DNA from: Homoserinibacter sp. GY 40078
Lineage (GTDB): Bacteria; Actinomycetota; Actinomycetes; Actinomycetales; Microbacteriaceae
Length of the DNA: 64,000 nt
Assembly: GCF_008017545.1 (NCBI RefSeq)
Contig: NZ_VRTZ01000003.1
Coordinates: 1 to 64,000, forward strand
Direction: 5' to 3'
The translations under genes were made by a program, and so were the position numbers. Positions 1 through 7,664 of the stretch are shown here, piece by piece (within the stretch, counting starts at the first letter, position 1; every line of letters begins with the position of its first letter). Under the pieces are notes generated by a model that was not told where the DNA came from, did no database searches, and saw only the letters and a program-made list of their open reading frames with translations.

Positions 1-137
1 CGTGCGATCCGGTCGCGCTGGCACGTGACGCGGGGCTCCTCGACGGGCTGGGATACGAGCTCACGGGGCTGCGGGCCTTCGATCTCTTCCCGAGCACGCA
101 TCACGTCGAGGCGGTCGCCTCCTTCGTGCGCCGCTGA
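1..137 (+). CDS. C-terminal end of a TrmA/RumA-type SAM-dependent RNA methyltransferase (partial)
   Basis: Only the last 44 codons are in the window, read in the frame whose codons begin at position 3 and ending in TGA at 135-137. The peptide carries CDP-x-ALARD near its start, then a G-Y turn, and ends with the AFDLFPSTHHVEAVA signature. That signature is the usual C-terminus of class I m5U RNA methyltransferases (TrmA/RlmC/RlmD with TRAM domain), where the Glu of 'HxVE' is the general base. The catalytic Cys would lie upstream, outside the window. A 62-codon ORF in another frame over the same bases has no family resemblance. The gene is followed by an 88-bp gap before the response regulator. 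Confidence 0.8.
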   Translation, partial: CDPVALARDAGLLDGLGYELTGLRAFDLFPSTHHVEAVASFVRR

Positions 138-152
138 GCACAGCCCCGGGTC

Positions 153-166
153 CGACAGGCCTGTCG
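153..166. promoter_or_regulatory. 14-bp perfect palindrome upstream of the response regulator
   Basis: CGACAGGCCTGTCG reads the same on both strands with no spacer. It lies between the methyltransferase stop and the response-regulator start, centred about 33 bp upstream of the start point predicted from the TACCAT box at 181-186. A zero-loop palindrome is a poor terminator and a plausible dimer operator, perhaps for autoregulation. This is inference from position only. Confidence 0.4.
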
Positions 167-180
167 CGGTGTGGGACCGG

Positions 181-186
181 TACCAT
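181..186 (+). promoter_or_regulatory. putative -10 box of the two-component cassette
   Basis: TACCAT fits the TAnnnT -10 pattern seen throughout this window. It would give a leader of about 33 nt carrying the purine-rich GGGGGAG ribosome binding site at 216-222. No convincing -35 is visible. Confidence 0.4.
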
Positions 187-225
187 GGGCTCCGGCGGAG
201 AACCCGCCGCTGATCGGGGGAGAAC

Positions 226-921
226 ATGAGCACCGTCGCTGAGTCGTCGGACGCGCCGAGCGAGACGCAGTCCGCGCGCGTCGCCGTCGTCGACGATCAC
301 GAATCGGTGCGGGTGGGCCTCCAGGCGGCGTTCGTGGAGGCGGGTCACGACTTCATGCTCGCTGCGCCGAACGTCGACGAACTCATCGCCGGGCTCGCCG
401 GTCGCGAGGTCGACGTCGTGGTGCTCGACCTCTCGCTCGGCGACGGATCCAGCGTCACCCGGAACGTGAAGAGCGTCCAGGCGATCGGCGCCCCCGTCCT
501 CGTGCATTCGATCGCCGACCGCGTCGACCTCGTCCGCGAGGCGCTCGCGGCGGGAGCGGCCGGGGTCATCCCGAAGTCCGCGTCGATGCGCACCGTGGTC
601 ACCGCTGCCGCGACCGTCGCGCGCGGCGAGGTGCTCAACAACCTCGAGTGGGCGACCGCGATCGATGCGGACCGCGACTTCGCGAAGGCCGAGCTGGGTC
701 GTCGTGAGCGGGAGATCCTGCACCTCTACGCCTCGGGTCTTCCGTTGAAGCTCGCCGCGGAGCAGCTGGGCATCGGGTACTCGACCGCACGCGAGTACCT
801 CGATCGCATCCGGGCCAAGTACGTCGAGGTGGGGCGCCCCGCGCCCACGAAGGTGGACCTTCTGCGTCGTGCGGTGGAGGACGGCATCCTGCCGGGCCTC
901 GACCCCGACGGCGATGGCTGA
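226..921 (+). CDS. LuxR/NarL-type response regulator
   Basis: 231 aa. The N-terminal receiver domain (about residues 18-135) shows the acidic pair D23-D24, the phospho-acceptor D68 in VVVLDLS, and the conserved K117 in VIPKS. The C-terminal part (about 155-225) is a LuxR-type helix-turn-helix: REREILHLYASG, then LAAEQLGIGYSTAREYL where NarL proteins have 'T-V-K/R'. The ATG at 226 follows GGGGGAG by a short spacer. The gene overlaps the histidine kinase by 8 bp (ATGGCTGA), so the two are translationally coupled and are very probably partners. Target genes are unknown. The palindrome at 153-166 is a candidate autoregulatory site. Confidence 0.93.
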   Translation: MSTVAESSDAPSETQSARVAVVDDHESVRVGLQAAFVEAGHDFMLAAPNVDELIAGLAGREVDVVVLDLSLGDGSSVTRNVKSVQAIGAPVLVHSIADRVDLVREALAAGAAGVIPKSASMRTVVTAAATVARGEVLNNLEWATAIDADRDFAKAELGRREREILHLYASGLPLKLAAEQLGIGYSTAREYLDRIRAKYVEVGRPAPTKVDLLRRAVEDGILPGLDPDGDG

Positions 922-2152
922 TCTTCCCGCGGCGTTCATCGCGCCGCCGCCTCGCGGGCGTAGCGTCCGCAATCCGCTGAGCCTCGTCCGCGTCGACACG
1001 GCCATCGCCCGCACGGCCGCGGGTTTCGGGATCGCGTTCTTCCTGCAGTCGATCCCGGCGATGATCGAACAGTTGCCGAACCTGCAGCCGGTCTGGTCGA
1101 GCGTCATCGTCACCGCGCTCGTCGTGTCGCTCGCTCTGACCGCCCTCGCCTCGGCGGTGCGCAAGCAGGTGCGCGCGGCCCACATCATGTTCGCGGTCAT
1201 CTATCTCGTGGCGTTGGTGAGCTGGCCGTTCGCCGTCATCGATCCGGATCGCGCCACCCAGGACAGCTACTGGCTCTACTACCTGCTGACGATCGCGACG
1301 GCGATGGCGACGGTCGGCTTCCCGCTGCGTGTCGCCACGGCGTACCTGCTCCTCGCCCCGGCGATCTACTCGGTCATCCGCGTCATGCCCGCCGGTGGTG
1401 GCGTGACGTCGGTCCAGACGGCGCTCGACTCGGTCTACGCGGTCATCCTCGGCGGGGCGATCACGATCATCACGGCGATCCTGCGGACCGCCGCCTCGTC
1501 GGTGGACCGTGCCCAGGCGACCGCGCTCGACCGCTACGGTCACGCGGTCCGGCAGCACGCGATCGAGTCGGAGCGTGTGCAGGTCGACGCGATCGTGCAC
1601 GACAGCGTCCTGACGACCTTCCTGTCGGCGGCCCGGGCCGAGACGCCGGAGGCGAAGGAGCTCGCGGCACGCATGGCCGGCAATGCGATCGGATACCTTC
1701 GGGACGCCGTCTCGGTGGCGCCTCCGAGCGAGGCCGACATCTCGATCGAGGTGCTCGCGAGCCGGATCGTCGATGCGGCGGGCGCGCTCTCGGAGCCGAT
1801 CGAGATGGACGTCGAGGATGCGGTGGGCGGGCATGTGCCTGTCGCGGTCGCCGAGGCGATGTACTCCGCTGCGGTGCAGGCGATGGTCAACAGCCTGCAG
1901 CACGCCGGCCAGAACGTGGAGCGGTGGGCGCGCGTTCGTACCGAACGCGGTGGCGTCGTCGTGGAGGTGGGCGATCGCGGAGCCGGATTCGATGCCGCCC
2001 TCGTGCCGAACGAGCGTCTCGGCGTGCGGGTGTCGATCCTCGAGCGTGTGGCGAGCGTCGGCGGCGCTGCGGTCGTCGACACCGCCGTGGGAGAAGGCAC
2101 CGTCGTGCTGCTGCAGTGGCCCATGCCTCCGACGGGCGGCTCGCGACCATGA
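914..2152 (+). CDS. membrane sensor histidine kinase (DesK/NarX-like HisKA_3 class)
   Basis: 412 aa from the ATG at 914, which overlaps the regulator stop in ATGGCTGA. An earlier in-frame ATG at 869 would overlap by 53 bp and adds residues without family character. Residues about 30-190 hold roughly five or six membrane segments with little periplasmic sequence. The dimerisation/phosphoacceptor region has H229 in IVHDSVL. The ATPase domain has the N-box N326 (AMVNSLQHAG) and the G1 box around D354-G358 (VGDRGAGF). It should phosphorylate D68 of the upstream regulator. The signal is not evident, and the compact membrane domain suggests a membrane-derived cue. It is coupled to the next gene by an ATGA overlap. 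Confidence 0.9.
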   Translation: MADLPAAFIAPPPRGRSVRNPLSLVRVDTAIARTAAGFGIAFFLQSIPAMIEQLPNLQPVWSSVIVTALVVSLALTALASAVRKQVRAAHIMFAVIYLVALVSWPFAVIDPDRATQDSYWLYYLLTIATAMATVGFPLRVATAYLLLAPAIYSVIRVMPAGGGVTSVQTALDSVYAVILGGAITIITAILRTAASSVDRAQATALDRYGHAVRQHAIESERVQVDAIVHDSVLTTFLSAARAETPEAKELAARMAGNAIGYLRDAVSVAPPSEADISIEVLASRIVDAAGALSEPIEMDVEDAVGGHVPVAVAEAMYSAAVQAMVNSLQHAGQNVERWARVRTERGGVVVEVGDRGAGFDAALVPNERLGVRVSILERVASVGGAAVVDTAVGEGTVVLLQWPMPPTGGSRP

Positions 2153-3192
2153 AGATCGGTGTGCCTCGGGCGCTCATCGTCGCGCTCGCCGCCCTGTTCT
2201 CGGGGTACCACCTGCTCCTCGCGGGGTACTCGCTCCAGTTCCCGTACGCGTCTGATCCGGGCGCGGTCGTCGCGGGAATGATCATCTACGCGGTCGTGAC
2301 TCTCACGGTGCTGCTGCCCGGGCGCGAGACCCGCATGCCGGTCTGGATGGCGGCGTTCTCACTCGGCGTCACGATCGCCCTGCCGCCGCTCGTCACGGCG
2401 GTACTCGACCCCATGCGTGAGGGTGGGAACGGCTACGCCACGTGGTACGTCGCCGCGGTCGGCACCCTGATGACCATCACGGCCGTGCGTCTGCGACCCG
2501 GATTCGCGTGGGCGGGGGTCATCTTCCTCGGCGTGCAGACGCTGTTCTGGGCCGGACCGCAGGCGCTTGCGACGATCGGCGTGATCGGCTCCGCGTCGTG
2601 GGTGGGTGTGGCGCATATCCTCACCAACACCCTGGCCAAGGCTGCGCGCGACTCCGAGCGGTTCGCGCTGGCGGAACGTGAGGCCACGGAGTGGCAGGCG
2701 GCGCAGGAGGCGCACCTCAATGAGCGGCAATACCGCTTGGGGCAGACGAGCATCACGGCGCTGCCGATGCTGCGCACCATCCGCTCCTCGGGGGGTGAGC
2801 TCACGGCCTCCCAACGCGCCGAGTGCCTCCACCTGGAGGCCGCGATCCGCGACGAGATCCGCGGGCGGCGTCTCCTCGACGACGCCGTGCGCGAGCAGGT
2901 GATGCTCGCGCGTCGTCGCGGCACCGTCGTGACGCTCCTCGATGAGGGGGGCATCGATGAGCTGTCCGAGGAGGACCGCGAGCGGGTGCTCGGGCGCCTG
3001 GCGCTCGCCTTGCGCGACACCACTGCCGACCGCGTGATCGCCCGGACCGTCCCGGAGGGGTCGGATGTCGCCGTCACGGTGGTCGGGCTGCGCACGGTCG
3101 ACGATGAGTCGGTGACGTTGCTCGGTGGGGAGCCGGACGACGAGGTGGAGCTCTGGCTGGAGATCCCGCGGCAGGCGCCGGCGGCGGACTGA
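2149..3192 (+). CDS. kinase-like polytopic membrane protein, third member of the two-component cassette
   Basis: 347 aa from the ATG at 2149, which shares ATGA with the kinase stop. A longer reading from 1924 would lie wholly within the kinase. About five hydrophobic segments (residues 8-25, 38-56, 65-85, 98-115, 120-150) are followed by a helical cytoplasmic region of about 190 aa, as in the preceding kinase. However, I see neither a His in an 'HD' phosphoacceptor context nor an N-box or G-box. The region near ECLHLEAAIRDEIRGR and the C-terminal WLEIP resemble what is left of a kinase core. It may be a degenerate kinase that tunes or co-senses with its neighbour. Function is not established. 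Confidence 0.75.
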   Translation: MKIGVPRALIVALAALFSGYHLLLAGYSLQFPYASDPGAVVAGMIIYAVVTLTVLLPGRETRMPVWMAAFSLGVTIALPPLVTAVLDPMREGGNGYATWYVAAVGTLMTITAVRLRPGFAWAGVIFLGVQTLFWAGPQALATIGVIGSASWVGVAHILTNTLAKAARDSERFALAEREATEWQAAQEAHLNERQYRLGQTSITALPMLRTIRSSGGELTASQRAECLHLEAAIRDEIRGRRLLDDAVREQVMLARRRGTVVTLLDEGGIDELSEEDRERVLGRLALALRDTTADRVIARTVPEGSDVAVTVVGLRTVDDESVTLLGGEPDDEVELWLEIPRQAPAAD

Positions 3193-3240
3193 TGGCGCCG
3201 GTCCGGCGCACGATCTGGATGCAGGTCTCCGGATATGAGT

Positions 3241-3271
3241 GAGGGGCCGGACGCTTGGCGCCCGGCCCCTC
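3241..3271 (+). terminator. strong hairpin after the two-component cassette
   Basis: A perfect 10-bp stem (GAGGGGCCGG at 3241-3250 with CCGGCCCCTC at 3262-3271) encloses an 11-nt loop that can itself pair partly. It lies about 50 bp past the last stop. There is no long T-run, which is common for actinobacterial terminators. Confidence 0.7.
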
Positions 3272-3278
3272 AACTATT

Positions 3279-3315
3279 CGAGTCAGGGCGACAACCCGAA
3301 TATCGCCCTGACTCG
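3279..3315. terminator. second tandem hairpin, 13-bp perfect stem
   Basis: CGAGTCAGGGCGA at 3279-3291 pairs exactly with TCGCCCTGACTCG at 3303-3315 around an 11-nt loop. It starts 8 bp after the first hairpin. Lying between convergent transcription units, it could stop the leftward accD-accE transcript as well as back up the first terminator. Confidence 0.6.
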
Positions 3316-3569
3316 CCCCCACATCATCGGCCTGCTTACCCTAGACGACCGGTGATGCTGTGTAACTCGATGAAGAGATACACCTGCTGAAACAAGTATG
3401 GTGATCTGCGCCCCGCCTATCAGTCGTCATTTAGGGGGACATTCGGGGTACAATTTCGGGTGACGACCAGGGATTACCGGGGAAGTTTGGCCCTTGGTAG
3501 GGGTACACGCAGCTTACCTCCTACGGAATCCGCTGTTTGTGAGCGCTCCCGCGACGGAATTCGTCGTGA
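3316..3569. other. gene-free, AT-richer convergent intergenic stretch
   Basis: This is the only gap over 300 bases (3193-3569 in full). Beyond the two hairpins I find no ORF with family character, no tRNA fold and no transposase remnant. Base composition is clearly less G+C-rich than the flanking genes. It holds a TACAAT -10-like hexamer at 3449-3454 and an 8-bp direct repeat, GGGGTACA, at 3445-3452 and 3500-3507. A small RNA or a relic is possible; nothing proves either. Confidence 0.4.
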
Positions 3570-3788
3570 TCAGGAGGCCCAGGTGGTCCAGCTGCCCCGT
3601 TCCAGGGGCTGACGCAACCCTCGACGGTTGCGTTCCCACGCCGAGCGTCGACGCCCCGCCATTCGCTGCATGCCCGCGAACTCGTCGAGAGCGGCCTGCA
3701 GCACGGCGCTCGCGGCGGCGAGCTCCTCCGGGGTCGGATCGCCGCCCAGTACTCGCAGCGTCTGGTCGGGCTGTCGTTCCTCGCTCAC
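3570..3788 (-). CDS. accE: acyl-CoA carboxylase epsilon subunit (AccE/ACC_epsilon)
   Basis: 72 aa from a GTG that overlaps the accD stop as GTGA, so it is translationally coupled. The core [20 protein letters not shown] matches the family hallmark 'V-x-G-x-P-T-x-E-E-L-A-A'. A Trp-bearing basic tail ([14 protein letters not shown]) and a final G-S-W also fit. In actinobacterial carboxylases this small subunit binds the alpha-beta complex and stimulates it; it has no catalytic site. The much longer open frame to 4229 runs antiparallel in codon phase through accD and is not real. The pair corresponds to accD5-accE5 of mycobacteria. Confidence 0.88.
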   Translation of the reverse strand: MSEERQPDQTLRVLGGDPTPEELAAASAVLQAALDEFAGMQRMAGRRRSAWERNRRGLRQPLERGSWTTWAS

Positions 3789-5383
3789 AGCGGGATGTTC
3801 CCATGCTTCTTGGGCGGCATCGACGCGCGCTTGGTGCGCAGCGCCCGGAGGGCCTTTACGATCACGAGACGCGTCGCGCTCGGCTCGATGATTCCATCCA
3901 GCTCGCCGCGCTCCGCCGCCAGGAACGGCGACGCGACGTTGTAGGTGTACTCGTTGGCGAGGCGAGTGCGCACGGCGGCGACGTCCTCGCCGGCGGCCTC
4001 GGCGGCCTTCAACTCGTTGCGGTAGAGGATGTTGACCGCCCCTTGCCCGCCCATCACGGCGATCTCGGCGGTCGGCCATGCGTAGTTGAGGTCGGCGCCC
4101 AGCTGCTTCGATCCCATGACGATGTACGCGCCGCCGTAGGCCTTGCGCGTGATGACCGTCACGAGAGGCACGGTCGCTTCCGCGTAGGCGTAGAGCAGCT
4201 TCGCGCCGCGGCGGATGACGCCCGTCCACTCCTGGTCGGTGCCGGGGAGGTACCCGGGCACATCGACGAGCGTGATGATCGGGACCGAGAACGCGTCGCA
4301 GAATCGCACGAACCGCGCGGCCTTCTCGCCGGCCTCGATGTTGAGAGTCCCCGCCATCTGGCTCGGCTGGTTAGCGATGATGCCGACCGACCGGCCCTCG
4401 ATGCGGGCGAAACCGATCACGATATTGGGTGCGAAGAGCGGTTGCACCTCGAGGAAGTCGCCCGCGTCGACGATGCGCTCGATGACGTCGAGCACGTCGT
4501 ACGGCTGGTTCGGGGAGTCCGGGATGATCGTGTCGAGTCGGCGGTCGGAGTCGTTGACCTCGAGCTCGGTCTCGGATTCGTAGACCGGCAGCTCCGCCTG
4601 GTTGTTGTCGGGGAGGAACGAGACGAGCGCACGCGCGTAGTCGAGCGCGTCGTCCTCATCAGAGGCGAGGTAGTGCGCCACACCGCTCGTCTTGTTGTGC
4701 GTGAGGGCGCCGCCCAGCTCCTCGAATCCGACGTCCTCGCCGGTGACCGTCTTGATGACATCCGGACCGGTCACGAACATGTGCGAGGACTTGTCGACCA
4801 TGATCACGAAGTCGGTGAGGGCCGGGGAGTAGACGGCGCCACCCGCGGCCGGTCCCATCACGATCGAGATCTGCGGGATCACGCCGGATGCGGCGGTGTT
4901 GAGGCGGAAGATCTCGCCGTACTTGCCGAGCGCGACGACACCTTCCTGGATGCGCGCACCGCCCGAGTCGAGCATGCCGATGATCGGCACCCCGGTCTTG
5001 AGCGCGAGCTCCATGACCTTGATGATCTTCTCGCCCGCCACTTCGCCGAGCGACCCGCCGAAGATCGTGAAGTCCTGCGCGTACACGGCGACCTGCCGAC
5101 CATGGATGGTTCCCGTGCCCGTCACGACCGCGTCGCCATAGGGGCGGTTCTTCTCCATGCCGAAGGCGTGGGTGCGGTGCCGCACGAACTCGTCGAGCTC
5201 GACGAAGGAGCCCTGGTCGAGCAGCTGCTCGATGCGCTCGCGCGCGGTCTTCTTGCCCTTCGCGTGCTGCTTGGCGATGGCGGCCTCGCCGCTCGCGGTG
5301 ACGGCCTCGTGGTAGCGCGCCTTCAGATCGGCGAGCTTGCCGGCAGTCGTCGAGAGCACGGGGTCGGGAGTGGCGTCAGTCAC
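3785..5383 (-). CDS. accD: propionyl/acetyl-CoA carboxylase carboxyltransferase (beta) subunit
   Basis: 532 aa if started at the GTG at 5383, the usual length of the family; an ATG at 5437 would overlap the upstream gene. The crotonase-fold carboxyltransferase halves are clear. The N-terminal half has [28 protein letters not shown] and the acyl-CoA oxyanion site [11 protein letters not shown]. The C-terminal half has [24 protein letters not shown] and the biotin-side [10 protein letters not shown]. It transfers CO2 from carboxybiotin to propionyl-CoA or acetyl-CoA for methylmalonyl/malonyl-CoA supply. The biotinylated alpha subunit is not in the window, but biotin ligase birA is close by. It starts 10 bp after the GT2 stop. 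Confidence 0.93.
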   Translation of the reverse strand: MTDATPDPVLSTTAGKLADLKARYHEAVTASGEAAIAKQHAKGKKTARERIEQLLDQGSFVELDEFVRHRTHAFGMEKNRPYGDAVVTGTGTIHGRQVAVYAQDFTIFGGSLGEVAGEKIIKVMELALKTGVPIIGMLDSGGARIQEGVVALGKYGEIFRLNTAASGVIPQISIVMGPAAGGAVYSPALTDFVIMVDKSSHMFVTGPDVIKTVTGEDVGFEELGGALTHNKTSGVAHYLASDEDDALDYARALVSFLPDNNQAELPVYESETELEVNDSDRRLDTIIPDSPNQPYDVLDVIERIVDAGDFLEVQPLFAPNIVIGFARIEGRSVGIIANQPSQMAGTLNIEAGEKAARFVRFCDAFSVPIITLVDVPGYLPGTDQEWTGVIRRGAKLLYAYAEATVPLVTVITRKAYGGAYIVMGSKQLGADLNYAWPTAEIAVMGGQGAVNILYRNELKAAEAAGEDVAAVRTRLANEYTYNVASPFLAAERGELDGIIEPSATRLVIVKALRALRTKRASMPPKKHGNIPL

Positions 5384-5393
5384 GCCGTTCAGC

Positions 5394-6218
5394 CTATCCG
5401 TGACCCTCCGGCCCGCGGCGTTGTGGATCGTCGACAAGTCCTGGGCCCCGCGCTTGGTCGGCTGCTCCGTTCCGCCGGCCGCCCAGCCGCCTCCGGACCC
5501 CCCAGACGGTGGTGCGCCAGATCGCCTCGGCGACGACGCCTCCCGACATCTTCGACGTGCCGGCGCGGCGCTCCCGGAAGGTGATGGGCACCTCGCGCAC
5601 CGCCCACCCCGATTCGATCGTGCGGAGCGTGAGGTCGATCTGGAAGCAGTAGCCGCGGGAATCGACCACCTGGTGCGCGATGCGGTCGAGCACCGGGGCG
5701 CGGTAGGCCCGGTAGCCGGCGGTCACGTCGCGCACGGGGATCCCGAGCACGATGCGCGCGTACACGTTCGCCGTCTTGCTGAGTCGGCGCCGATAGGCGG
5801 GCCAGTCGACGAGGCGGCCGCCCTCGACCCAACGGGAGCCGATCACGAGACCGACGCCGGGCTCCTCGAGCACGGCGAGCATGCGCGGCAGCACCTCGGC
5901 CGGGTGGGAGCCGTCGGCATCGAACTCGACGACCACGTCGTATCCGTGATCGAGCGCCCACGCGAAGCCTGCGAGGTAGGCGCGCCCGAGGCCGTCTTTG
6001 GCCCCGCGATGCAGCACCTGCACCGCCTCGTCGGAGGCTGCGAGGCGGTCGGCGAGCTCGCCCGTGCCGTCCGGGCTCGCGTCGTCGACGACGAGGATGT
6101 CGGCCTCCGGTGCACTGCGGCGGAGGGCTTCGATCGTCGTCTCGAGGCTCTCGACCTCGTTGTAGGTCGGGGTCACCACGAGGACGCGCCCGGGCGGTCG
6201 GGCTCGCGCGGACGACAT
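5394..6218 (-). CDS. polyprenol-phosphate mannose synthase-like GT2
   Basis: 274 aa from the ATG at 6218. An ATG at 6227 lies inside the -10 box TAGGAT and is unlikely. This is a GT2 fold with PTYNE near residue 18, [10 protein letters not shown] near 43, and the metal-binding D100-A-D102 in EFDADGSHP. The Dpm1-type downstream signature [10 protein letters not shown] and the C-terminal [16 protein letters not shown] are also present. It should transfer mannose from GDP-mannose to polyprenyl phosphate on the cytoplasmic face, making donor for GT-C enzymes; several GT-C-like proteins lie in this window. There is no C-terminal membrane or acyltransferase domain. It is first in the accD-accE operon and divergent from birA. 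Confidence 0.85.
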   Translation of the reverse strand: MSSARARPPGRVLVVTPTYNEVESLETTIEALRRSAPEADILVVDDASPDGTGELADRLAASDEAVQVLHRGAKDGLGRAYLAGFAWALDHGYDVVVEFDADGSHPAEVLPRMLAVLEEPGVGLVIGSRWVEGGRLVDWPAYRRRLSKTANVYARIVLGIPVRDVTAGYRAYRAPVLDRIAHQVVDSRGYCFQIDLTLRTIESGWAVREVPITFRERRAGTSKMSGGVVAEAIWRTTVWGVRRRLGGRRNGAADQARGPGLVDDPQRRGPEGHG

Positions 6219-6225
6219 GAAGCTC

Positions 6226-6235
6226 ATCCTAGGCT
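6226..6235. promoter_or_regulatory. overlapping divergent -10 boxes for the GT2 and birA
   Basis: ATCCTAGGCT reads TAGGCT rightward (6230-6235, 7 nt before the birA ATG) and TAGGAT leftward (6231-6226, 7 nt before the GT2 ATG). Both genes would be leaderless, fired from one symmetric element around the palindrome CCTAGG. Confidence 0.65.
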
Positions 6236-6242
6236 GACCGCC

Positions 6243-7034
6243 ATGACCTTCGACCGGAGCCGCGAGGTGACCCCCGCCCTCTACGAGCTGCCGTCGTCGA
6301 GCTCCACCAACGGTGAGCTCGTGGCGCGTGCCGATCGGGAGGGATTGGGAGATCTCACCGTCCTGCTGACCCGCTACCAGAGCGCCGGACGCGGTCGCCT
6401 GGGCCGTTCGTGGAACGCGCCCCCCGGCGCGAGCGTCGCCGTCTCGGTGCTGCTGCGGCCGACACTCGCCGATGGCACGACCACGACTCCCGACCGTCTC
6501 GGATGGATTCCGGTGCTCGCGGGTGTGGCGATGACCGAGGCGGTCCGCAGCGTCTTGCCGGACGCGGAGGTCGGATTCAAGTGGCCCAACGACGTGCTCG
6601 TCGGCGGGCGCAAGATCTGCGGCGTCCTGGGCGAGATGCTGCCGTCGGGGAAGGGTGTCGTGATCGGTGCAGGCCTCAACACCCGCATGACGACAGACGA
6701 GCTCCCGGTGCCCACGGCGACCTCCCTCGCCATCGAGGGCGCATCGGTCGACGACGCTCTCGAGGATCTCGTGATCGCGACCTACCTCGAGGGCGTGCGG
6801 GCGCGGATCGCGCGCTATCTCGAGGTCGGCGCCGATGCGGACGCATCCGGGCTTCGGGCGCAGGCGCGTGCCGCCTGCCTGACTCTCGGGCGGCAGGTGC
6901 GCATCGAGCTGCCGGGGGGCGAGGAGCTACGGGCGACCGCGGTCGACCTGGACCCGGATGGTCGCCTCGTGGTCGCCGACGCGGAGGGGAACGCGCGGTC
7001 TGTCGCGGCCGGAGATGTGACCCACGTGCGTTAG
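6243..7034 (+). CDS. birA: biotin--[acetyl-CoA-carboxylase] ligase
   Basis: 263 aa from the ATG at 6243. It is a class I biotin protein ligase without the N-terminal DNA-binding domain, so catalytic only. The SSSTN start of the domain, the biotinyl-AMP loop GRGRLGRSW (about 49-57), the KWPND motif with the catalytic Lys about 113, and GVLGEM then GAGLN are all in order. The C-terminal SH3-like part (about 215-263) has GEELRATAVDLDPDGRLVV. It attaches biotin to the carboxylase alpha subunit that partners accD next door. The upstream TAGGCT leaves no room for a ribosome binding site. Confidence 0.93.
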   Translation: MTFDRSREVTPALYELPSSSSTNGELVARADREGLGDLTVLLTRYQSAGRGRLGRSWNAPPGASVAVSVLLRPTLADGTTTTPDRLGWIPVLAGVAMTEAVRSVLPDAEVGFKWPNDVLVGGRKICGVLGEMLPSGKGVVIGAGLNTRMTTDELPVPTATSLAIEGASVDDALEDLVIATYLEGVRARIARYLEVGADADASGLRAQARAACLTLGRQVRIELPGGEELRATAVDLDPDGRLVVADAEGNARSVAAGDVTHVR

Positions 7035-7043
7035 AAAGTAGGC

Positions 7044-7613
7044 ATGTCCGACCCGGCCTTCACCGACGCGCTCACGGGTGGCGCGTCGACGGTGCAGCCG
7101 GAAAGCGTCGTCGCGCGGCTCCGGTCGCACGGCCGCGTGCTGTTCTGGCCCTGTGTCGTGCTCATCGCGGATGCCGGTGCGGCGGGCTTCTTCGCCGGGT
7201 CCTTCGCGGAGCCGTGGCAGAACTGGGGCGTGCTGATCGCGGCGGCGCTCATCGCGATCCTGCTGGTGCTCTTCCCGCTCGTCGCCTGGCTCGGACGCAA
7301 CTACACGATCACCACGCGTCGGATCGTGCTCCGGGGCGGGTTGTTCGTTCGCACCCGGCAGGAGCTCCTCCACAGCCGCGGATACGACATCACGGTGCGC
7401 AAGAACGGGCTGCAGGCGATCTTCGGCTCGGGCGACGTGATGATCAACACGGGCCTCGACCGGCCGGTCGTTCTCCGCGATGTCCCCGGGGCGACGCTCG
7501 TGCAGGCGACCCTCAACGACCTCATGGAGCACTCGATCAATCCGGTCGCGGCGCGCCGCCAACAGGAGCAGTCCCGTCCCCCGGACGAGACGACCGTGAT
7601 CGGCGGTCGCTGA
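7044..7613 (+). CDS. PH-like (bPH2) domain membrane protein
   Basis: 189 aa. Two hydrophobic helices (about 31-52 and 62-85) are followed by a bacterial PH domain, recognisable from YTITTRRIVLRGGLFVRTRQELL, with the strands ending at GDVMINTG and VVLRDVPGA. The tail is polar. Function of these proteins is not known. The position, 9 bp behind birA and near gtrA, purK and purE, matches the order I recall for Rv3278c in mycobacteria. The start is an ATG just after TTAGAAAGTAGGC, which could serve as a weak purine-rich RBS. Confidence 0.85.
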   Translation: MSDPAFTDALTGGASTVQPESVVARLRSHGRVLFWPCVVLIADAGAAGFFAGSFAEPWQNWGVLIAAALIAILLVLFPLVAWLGRNYTITTRRIVLRGGLFVRTRQELLHSRGYDITVRKNGLQAIFGSGDVMINTGLDRPVVLRDVPGATLVQATLNDLMEHSINPVAARRQQEQSRPPDETTVIGGR

Positions 7614-7652
7614 GCGGACGACAGGCGGACGTCGCGAAGGGCGGCGAACGCA

Positions 7653-7658
7653 TAAAGT
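7653..7658 (+). promoter_or_regulatory. -10 box TAAAGT of ugd (leaderless)
   Basis: TAAAGT ends 6 nt before the GTG start, so transcription is predicted to begin at or within a base of the start codon. Confidence 0.55.
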
Positions 7659-7664
7659 CGTGGG

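Noticed and set aside
3193-3569. tRNA or insertion-sequence remnant in the large intergenic gap
   Set aside because: No cloverleaf with CCA-adjacent acceptor stem and no terminal inverted repeats or transposase codons could be found by eye.
3494-5584. A 696-codon open frame on the plus strand opposite accD
   Set aside because: It is the mirror of accD codons; accD has full motif support and the plus-strand peptide has none.
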